Shown one piece after another: positions 27,822-33,688 of a stretch of 33,688 nt of DNA (position 1 is its first letter; every line of letters begins with the position of its first letter). The notes under the pieces are model-generated. The model was given only the letters and a program-made list of their open reading frames with translations, was not told where the DNA came from and did no database searches. The stretch lies in the NCBI GenBank assembly GCA_030149175.1, contig JASBSA010000128.1:1-33688 (forward strand). The letters are read 5' to 3'. The translations under genes and the position numbers were made by a program. The DNA comes from Winogradskyella sp. Lineage in GTDB: Bacteria; Bacteroidota; Bacteroidia; Flavobacteriales; Flavobacteriaceae.

Positions 27822-27849
27822 ACCTAACACCTAACACCTAACACCTAAC
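27822..27849 (+). repeat. tandem heptamer array (ACCTAAC)x4
   Basis: Exact 4 x 7 bp: ACCTAAC ACCTAAC ACCTAAC ACCTAAC. Confidence 0.97.
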
Positions 27850-27902
27850 AAAATTCTCGATTTTTTAGAATTCGGATATTGGAATTTGGAATGTAGAAAG
27901 CT

Positions 27903-27910
27903 TATCTTTG
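27903..27910 (+). promoter_or_regulatory. -7 box TATCTTTG 4 nt before ATG
   Basis: TTG(27879-27881)-N21-TATCTTTG-CACC-ATG. Confidence 0.6.
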
Positions 27911-27914
27911 CACC

Positions 27915-28430
27915 ATGATTTACAGATTTAGAGTCATATTAGACAATGATACCGAAGATGATGTGTTTCGCGATTTAGAAATTCGTGAAACAGATACTAT
28001 GGAAGACTTACATAACATCATTACCCAATCTTTTGGTTTTGACGGTATGGAAATGGCTTCTTTTTATATTAGTGATGATGATTGGAACCAAGGTGAGGAA
28101 ATTGCCATGATGGATATGAGCGAAGCAGGCAATGAAGTGAAGATGATGAGTACTACTGTAATTAAAGATGTAGTACACGAAGCGTCCCCGAAACTCATCT
28201 ATGTCTATGATTTCCTAAATATGTGGACATTTTACGTAGAATTAGCAGAAATTGTTGACGAAGCTGTTGGCACGGACTACCCAAATCTAATGTTTGTACA
28301 TGGGCAGATACCTGATGCTGCACCAGATAAATCCTTTCAAGCTGATGATGATTTAGATTTTAATGAGTTTGATGATGACCTGGATATAGACGACTACGAT
28401 AATCTAGATTTTGACGAAAACTGGAATTAA
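27915..28430 (+). CDS. plasmid pRiA4b ORF-3-like family protein (IS1096 TnpR-like fold) with acidic tail
   Basis: IYRFRVILDNDTEDDVFRDLEIRETDTMEDLHNIITQSFGFDGMEMASFYISDDDWNQGEEI; poly-acidic C-terminus DDDLDFNEFDDDLDIDDYDNLDFDENWN. Confidence 0.8.
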   Translation: MIYRFRVILDNDTEDDVFRDLEIRETDTMEDLHNIITQSFGFDGMEMASFYISDDDWNQGEEIAMMDMSEAGNEVKMMSTTVIKDVVHEASPKLIYVYDFLNMWTFYVELAEIVDEAVGTDYPNLMFVHGQIPDAAPDKSFQADDDLDFNEFDDDLDIDDYDNLDFDENWN

Positions 28431-28877
28431 TCATTCTTTCCTCAATAGCGACTTCCTATTCAATACGTTTTTGATGATTATATCATTAACAAAATAATCT
28501 ACACCAGACCCAATAAGAATATTTTTACTTTCAAAATTTTGATACAGCCCATTTTGCAGTGGCTCACAAAAAAATAAAAAGCTATCTAGGTTATCAAAAT
28601 TTATTCTGTCTTCCAGCATCAATTTCGGTGGACTAAAATCTATACCTGATACATCAAAATTAAAGTCTTTTCTAATAGAAACCCATTCTGGTTTTTTAAA
28701 ATTAATGATAGACTTTTCTGTTTGTAATGATAAGTCTTTATTGAAATTTATATCTTCAGCCAATACGCTCTTAAAATAAAAATCAAATTCTTTAGAACTA
28801 TTATCATCGATGCTTTGAGCCTTAGATAAATTTACAAAACAAAGAAGGGAAAGTACCTTTATAGCAATAGATTTCAT
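28431..28877 (-). CDS. hypothetical secreted protein
   Basis: 148 aa with signal peptide MKSIAIKVLSLLCFVNLSKAQS; no recognised domain. Confidence 0.65.
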   Translation of the reverse strand: MKSIAIKVLSLLCFVNLSKAQSIDDNSSKEFDFYFKSVLAEDINFNKDLSLQTEKSIINFKKPEWVSIRKDFNFDVSGIDFSPPKLMLEDRINFDNLDSFLFFCEPLQNGLYQNFESKNILIGSGVDYFVNDIIIKNVLNRKSLLRKE

Positions 28878-28972
28878 AGATAATGTTTTTCATAAATTTA
28901 CAAAATAGTTTACAAAACTAAATCTACCTGTAACAAACTAATTAAACAATCGTCGTATAAACATAACCAATC

Positions 28973-28992
28973 AATACTGAATTTTCAGTATT
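28973..28992. promoter_or_regulatory. palindrome AATACTGAA-TT-TTCAGTATT flanked by direct repeats AACCAATCAAT
   Basis: Perfect 9-bp arms; direct repeats at 28965-28975 and 28998-29008. Confidence 0.6.
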
Positions 28993-29009
28993 ACAAAAAC
29001 CAATCAATT

Positions 29010-29930
29010 TTGGAACAACCCATTCTAACAATCAATAATCTCACAAAGAAATTTGGCTACCTCACAGCTGTAAAAGATTTAAGTTTTACCATTAACAAGG
29101 GAAACGTTTACGGTATTTTAGGACCAAATGGAAGTGGTAAATCCACCACTTTGGGTATCGTACTCAATGTGGTCAATAAAACTAGTGGAGGCTTTAATTG
29201 GTTTGATGGCAACACCTCTACTCATGATGCACTAAAACAAGTTGGTGCTATCATTGAGCGTCCAAACTTTTACCCTTATATGACAGCAGAACAAAACCTA
29301 AAGTTAGTTTGCAGAATTAAAGGTGTAGATTACAGCAAAATAGATGAAAAATTGGAAGTTGTTGGACTTTTGGATAGAAAAACCCATAAGTTTAAAACCT
29401 ACTCTTTGGGTATGAAACAACGTTTAGCCATTGCTTCTGCCCTACTTAATGACCCTGAGATTTTAATTTTAGATGAGCCTACTAACGGTCTAGATCCTCA
29501 AGGAATTCATCAAATACGTCAAATCATTAAAGAGATTGCTGCTAATGGTACCACTATTTTATTAGCTTCTCACCTTTTAGATGAAGTTGAAAAAGTGTGT
29601 TCGCACGTCGTGGTACTTAGAAAGGGTGAAAAATTGTATTCTGGTCGTGTAGACGAGATGATAAATAGCCACGGTTTCTTTGAGCTTAAAACAGAAAGGC
29701 ATGATGAGCTCCTTAGACTACTAGAAAATAATCCAGACTTTGGAAAACTAAAAGTTGAGGGAGACCTTATCACAGCATTTTTGAATGAACCAATGTCCGC
29801 TTCAGAGTTCAATACATTAATGTTTGAAAGAGGTATAGTGCTTTCTCACTTAGTAAAACGAAAAGAAAGTCTGGAAGAGCAGTTCTTACAACTTACAGAT
29901 GATCTAAAAGAAACTGTAGCTCAAAGTTAA
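29010..29930 (+). CDS. ABC transporter ATP-binding protein
   Basis: Walker A GPNGSGKST, signature YSLGMKQRLAIASALL, Walker B ILILDEPTNGLDPQG, H-loop ASHLLDEV; TTG start (no in-frame ATG seen nearby upstream). Confidence 0.95.
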   Translation: MEQPILTINNLTKKFGYLTAVKDLSFTINKGNVYGILGPNGSGKSTTLGIVLNVVNKTSGGFNWFDGNTSTHDALKQVGAIIERPNFYPYMTAEQNLKLVCRIKGVDYSKIDEKLEVVGLLDRKTHKFKTYSLGMKQRLAIASALLNDPEILILDEPTNGLDPQGIHQIRQIIKEIAANGTTILLASHLLDEVEKVCSHVVVLRKGEKLYSGRVDEMINSHGFFELKTERHDELLRLLENNPDFGKLKVEGDLITAFLNEPMSASEFNTLMFERGIVLSHLVKRKESLEEQFLQLTDDLKETVAQS

Positions 29931-30000
29931 AAATCAATCAATCATTTAATATCACATCAATCGAAACACAGATGTGAAAAAACAAATAACCAATCAACAA

Positions 30001-30828
30001 ATGTTACGACTTTTAAAACTAGAATTACAAAAACTATGGCTAAATAAGGTTAGCCGTATTCTTATTTTTGTATCATTTATATTACCCTTTACTGTATTAG
30101 TACTATCATCAATAAAAATCAATTTTTTTGGTTTTTTCACCTTAGAATTAGGTGAGTTAGGCATCTTCAACTTTCCTATAATTTGGCATATTACAACATT
30201 TTTCGCTTCTTACTTTAAGTTTTTCTTTGCTATTGTTGTGGTGAGTATGATTGGTAACGAATACAGCAACAAAACACTAAAGCAGAATCTTATTGACGGC
30301 TTAAGCAAAAAAGAGTTTATCCTATCAAAATTCTACACCATAGTGTTCTTTTCGCTTTGCGCAACTGTACTAATCGGAGTGGCTTCATTTTTTATAGGAT
30401 TGTACTATTCTAGTTATACTGAAGCATCAATTATTTTTAGAGAAGTTGAATTTTTACTGGCATATTTTGTAAAACTTGTAGGCTTCTTCAGTTTGTGTTT
30501 GCTCTTCGGTATGTTACTTCAGCGCTCTGCTTTTGCTTTAGGATTCCTGTTTGTACTTTATATTTTTGAATGGTTAATTTTTTGGGGAGCGTATGAAGTT
30601 TTTGACAGTGCAGACAAAGCCTTTAATGTTAAAAACTTTCTGCCTTTAGAATCTATGTACAAACTTATAGACCAACCTATACAACGCATTGTAATGACAA
30701 AATATCCCGAAAAAACAGATATAGCTTACGACTATGCAGTACACTGGTACGAAATTGCCATAGTACTAGGTTGGTCTGCACTTTTTATCTTTTTGTCCTA
30801 TCAATTATTAAAAAAGCGAGATTTATAA
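30001..30828 (+). CDS. ABC transporter permease
   Basis: Multi-TM ABC-2-like protein following the ATPase; MLRLLKLELQKLWLNKVSRILIF from ATG at 30001 (track start 29974 is GTG; start uncertain). Confidence 0.85.
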   Translation: MLRLLKLELQKLWLNKVSRILIFVSFILPFTVLVLSSIKINFFGFFTLELGELGIFNFPIIWHITTFFASYFKFFFAIVVVSMIGNEYSNKTLKQNLIDGLSKKEFILSKFYTIVFFSLCATVLIGVASFFIGLYYSSYTEASIIFREVEFLLAYFVKLVGFFSLCLLFGMLLQRSAFALGFLFVLYIFEWLIFWGAYEVFDSADKAFNVKNFLPLESMYKLIDQPIQRIVMTKYPEKTDIAYDYAVHWYEIAIVLGWSALFIFLSYQLLKKRDL

Positions 30829-30911
30829 TAGCTTTGTAGTAATTGCCATGTAATTTTAATACTAAATCTAGGAGTTTTTAACTTCTCCTTGTTATATTGT
30901 ATTGAACTATG

Positions 30912-30923
30912 TAGTGTACACTA
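30912..30923. promoter_or_regulatory. 12-bp perfect palindrome TAGTGTACACTA
   Basis: 8 nt upstream of the ATG of the secreted repeat protein; flanked by AACT/AGTT. Confidence 0.5.
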
Positions 30924-30931
30924 AAGTTATT

Positions 30932-33688
30932 ATGAAAAAGAGCTCTGTTTTAATATTCACCTTAATTTTTAGTGCCTTATCTTTTGCTCAAGAAGAAACC
31001 ACAAATTGGGCGTTTGGTAACAATGCTGGTCTTAATTTTGATTTAGCAACAGGAAATGTAACTCCTGTTACCACCGCCATAAGCACCTCAGAAGGGTGTT
31101 CTTCGATTTCTGATGAAAATGGTAATCTGCTATTCTATACTGATGGACAAACGGTTTGGAGCAGCAACCATCAAATAATGCCCAATGGTAATTATTTTGG
31201 TGGTGCAGGATTACTTGGCGATCCATCAAGTACGTCTTCTGGAGTAATTATTCCTCATCCTACTAATAGCGATTTGTATTATATATTTACTGTAGATGAA
31301 CCTCATCACAATAATGCTTGGGCTTCACCTAACCAAGGGCCTGCAGACCAAAATGGCAATCCTTTAAATTTTTATGAAGAGACTTTTGGAGATTTTCAAT
31401 CTGTACCAAATAATGATGATGGTTTTAATAATGGTTTTAACTATTCATTAGTAGATATGACTTTAAATGGTGGTTTAGGAGATATTGTACCCACTGAAAA
31501 AAACGTCCATCTCATAACTTACGATACCTCTCAACAAGATCAATCATTATATAAATGTGCTGAAAAAATAACAGCAGTTCAAGGGTCAGATTGCGAAACT
31601 ATGTGGGTAATTACTCAATTTGTTGATACATTTTATGCCTTTAAAATAGACGCCAGTGGGTTTAATAATTTAACTCCCGTTACTTCAACATTAGCACCTT
31701 CCATTACAACACAAGGTTACAGACGTAATGGTATTGGTTATATAAAATCATCACCAGATGGTACTAAAATAGCGGTTTGCCATGCTCAAAACATCAACCT
31801 TCCTAGTGACGATAATGATTCTTTTAATACGGGTAGTTTTTGGCTTTATGATTTTAATAACGAAACAGGAGTTGTAAGTAATCCTGTTAATCTACTATCC
31901 AACACTTCAACTTATGGCACAGAATTTTCAGCTGACTCTAAAAAAGTATATGTAACAAACAGAAATAATGTTAGGCAATTTGACCTTGACAACAATAATG
32001 CCGAAACCATCATACATCAGCAAGCACCAAATGCTGGGTTTATTTCTTCGATGCAGTTAGCACCCAATAATAAAATCTATGTATGCAATGGAGCAAACAC
32101 AAACAGCTTAGATGTTATAGAAGAACCTGCTGAAGCCGGATTAGCCTGCTCTTACAATGTTAACGGCCAACCATTAGCAGGAGGCACTAGTGCAGCTTTA
32201 GGTCTACCACCATTTATTACATCATTTCTTGGTTTTGAAATTGATATTATTAGAAATGGTATTAGCACTACAGAATTACGCTTGTGTACTGGAGATAGTT
32301 ATATCTTACAGGCAGATGATATTGTTGGCGCAGATTATGTTTGGTCTTTTGATGGTACACCAATTACTGGAAACAACCAAGCGCAACTCTTCATTGATGC
32401 TCCGGGTTTTTATGAAGTTTACATAGAACCCAACAATGGTGATTGCCCTATTGAAGGTAGTGCCGTTGTTGGAGTTTTTGATATTCCTGTAGCAAATCCT
32501 GTTTCAAACGTTACTGCCTGCGATGACTTTGCAAACGATGGTACATTCAATGGTTTCAACTTTACAAATAAAAATAGTGAAGCCCTTGCCACACAATCTG
32601 CAGCACAGTATAATGTACGCTATTTTGAATCCATGGATGATGCTAATAATCTTGAGAATGAAATTACATTCCCATACACAAACATCAGCAACCCACAAAC
32701 CATATACGTCAGGGTAGATAATACGGATAATACAAATTGCTTTGATGTTACCACTTTTCAGCTTGAAGTGTTTAACACACCTCATATTGTTCAACTTAAC
32801 AACATTGAATTTTGTGATAATGAAGGTGATCCAACAGATGGGTTTGCCTCAATAGAATTAGGCGATTTAATTCCAAATATTAGAGGTGCCCAACCAGAGG
32901 CCGATACCAATGTAACATTTCATCCAACACAACAAGATGCAGATGATAACACATCTCCATTACCATTAACTTACACCAATACTACAGCTGTCAACGAAAC
33001 TATTTTTGTTAGAATAGAAAATACAAATAATACAGATTGTTACAGTACTGGAAGTTTTCAACTTACCATTAATGATGCTCCAGTGGCAAATGATATTACC
33101 ATTATGCAATGTGATGAAGATGGTATACCAGAAGGCTTCACAACATTTAATATTGGTTTATTTAGCGATGATGTTATTAATAACGAAGCAGATAGAAACG
33201 TTACTTATCATCTTTCCTTTGAAGATGCCGAAAATGCACAAAATGAAATTAACGCTGATGCTTTTGACAATTTCTTTAATCCACAAATAATTTATGCAAG
33301 GGTCACCAATACCTCAACAGGTTGCGTGAGTTTTAGCGAAGTTTCTTTAGAGGTGAGTACCACTTCGTCCAACAATGCAAGTTTGGCTATCTGTGATGGT
33401 GATGGCAGTGAGGATGGCTTTGCCAACTTTAACCTCAATGACACCAATGCCATTGTACTTGCTGGTGCTCCTGCAGGTTTAGATCTTCAATACTATGAAA
33501 CCTATGACGATGCTTTGGTAGAATCTAATCCGCTTGGTACCAACTTTACCAATACCATTCCATATAATCAAACCATCTACGCACGGGTTGAAAACGCTAA
33601 TGCTTGCTATGGTATCAGTGAAATTGAACTTACAGTTTATGAGCTTCCCGATATTGAAACCGAATTTGAAACCTTATACTGTCTTAAT
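30932..33688 (+). CDS. secreted repeat protein, probable T9SS (type B CTD-like) cargo; 3'-truncated by window end
   Basis: Open frame of 919 codons: signal MKKSSVLIFTLIFSALSFAQ; propeller-like N-terminal region; Ig-like region; ~95-aa repeats (CDxxxDGFxxFN ... YYESxxDAxxxxN ... YARVENxxNxxCY). Absent from the ORF track because it has no stop in the window. Confidence 0.88.
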   Translation, partial: MKKSSVLIFTLIFSALSFAQEETTNWAFGNNAGLNFDLATGNVTPVTTAISTSEGCSSISDENGNLLFYTDGQTVWSSNHQIMPNGNYFGGAGLLGDPSSTSSGVIIPHPTNSDLYYIFTVDEPHHNNAWASPNQGPADQNGNPLNFYEETFGDFQSVPNNDDGFNNGFNYSLVDMTLNGGLGDIVPTEKNVHLITYDTSQQDQSLYKCAEKITAVQGSDCETMWVITQFVDTFYAFKIDASGFNNLTPVTSTLAPSITTQGYRRNGIGYIKSSPDGTKIAVCHAQNINLPSDDNDSFNTGSFWLYDFNNETGVVSNPVNLLSNTSTYGTEFSADSKKVYVTNRNNVRQFDLDNNNAETIIHQQAPNAGFISSMQLAPNNKIYVCNGANTNSLDVIEEPAEAGLACSYNVNGQPLAGGTSAALGLPPFITSFLGFEIDIIRNGISTTELRLCTGDSYILQADDIVGADYVWSFDGTPITGNNQAQLFIDAPGFYEVYIEPNNGDCPIEGSAVVGVFDIPVANPVSNVTACDDFANDGTFNGFNFTNKNSEALATQSAAQYNVRYFESMDDANNLENEITFPYTNISNPQTIYVRVDNTDNTNCFDVTTFQLEVFNTPHIVQLNNIEFCDNEGDPTDGFASIELGDLIPNIRGAQPEADTNVTFHPTQQDADDNTSPLPLTYTNTTAVNETIFVRIENTNNTDCYSTGSFQLTINDAPVANDITIMQCDEDGIPEGFTTFNIGLFSDDVINNEADRNVTYHLSFEDAENAQNEINADAFDNFFNPQIIYARVTNTSTGCVSFSEVSLEVSTTSSNNASLAICDGDGSEDGFANFNLNDTNAIVLAGAPAGLDLQYYETYDDALVESNPLGTNFTNTIPYNQTIYARVENANACYGISEIELTVYELPDIETEFETLYCLN
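32489..32782 (+). repeat. two-Cys repeat module 1 (98 aa)
   Basis: VANPVSNVTACDDFANDGTFNGFNF...RYFESMDDANNLEN...TIYVRVDNTDNTNCFDVTTFQLEVFNTP. Confidence 0.85.
32783..33082 (+). repeat. two-Cys repeat module 2 (100 aa)
   Basis: HIVQLNNIEFCDNEGDPTDGFASIEL...TIFVRIENTNNTDCYSTGSFQLTINDAP. Confidence 0.85.
33083..33370 (+). repeat. two-Cys repeat module 3 (96 aa)
   Basis: VANDITIMQCDEDGIPEGFTTFNI...YHLSFEDAENAQNEI...IIYARVTNTSTGCVSFSEVSLEV. Confidence 0.85.
33371..33649 (+). repeat. two-Cys repeat module 4 (93 aa)
   Basis: NNASLAICDGDGSEDGFANFNL...QYYETYDDALVESNP...TIYARVENANACYGISEIELTVYELP; module 5 begins DIETEFETLYCLN. Confidence 0.85.

Noticed and set aside
27737-27849. CRISPR-like array
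   Set aside because: Contiguous 7-bp tandem repeats without spacers, no cas genes.
27915-28430. Mobile element, because the family is called IS1096 TnpR-like / pRiA4b ORF-3
   Set aside because: The name is historical; no transposase, inverted repeats or target duplication seen around it.
32229-33290. Short ORFs 32229-32426, 32504-32794, 32523-32717 and 33072-33290 in the track
   Set aside because: They lie in other frames of the open secreted repeat gene, whose frame-2 translation is clearly the coding one.
1-33688. tRNA, rRNA, prophage, restriction-modification, toxin-antitoxin or other defence genes
   Set aside because: None recognised by eye on either strand; a tRNAscan/Infernal/DefenseFinder run would be needed to exclude weak cases.

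Overview
The window is a chromosomal segment of a flavobacterium (Bacteroidota). Support comes from TAnnTTTG -7 promoter boxes, AT-rich DNA, DUF5606, OstA-like, DUF368 and TupA-like families, and a T9SS-type secreted repeat protein. Most of it is conserved core genes: spoT/rel, a Fur-family regulator, purA, an OstA-like gene, a class-III aminotransferase, a TPR protein, two tandem DUF368 (polyprenyl-phosphate translocase family) genes, aroE, a DUF349 gene, mazG, DUF5606, def, ruvX, dapD, a CCA-adding/HD nucleotidyltransferase, ctaA/COX15 and an ABC exporter. The main accessory block is an LPS-core-like glycosyltransferase cluster at 17.9-25.2 kb. The right edge is an open, truncated gene (30932 to the end, 919 codons with no stop) that the ORF track omits; it encodes a secreted protein with a repeating ~95-aa two-cysteine module. 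No CRISPR, tRNA, rRNA, transposase or prophage was seen. The more unusual signals are non-coding: (i) two inverted REP-like elements at 15014-15133 with conserved ends and a covarying internal hairpin, near two other REP-like sequences; (ii) two different 7-bp x 4 tandem arrays in one intergene (27737-27849); (iii) -7 boxes directly abutting start codons, suggesting leaderless mRNAs; (iv) a terminator-bounded segment between ruvX and dapD; (v) a repeated AACCAATCAA motif around a palindrome upstream of the ABC genes. I see no clear new defence or enzymatic system. All family calls are from reading the translations, with no database search.
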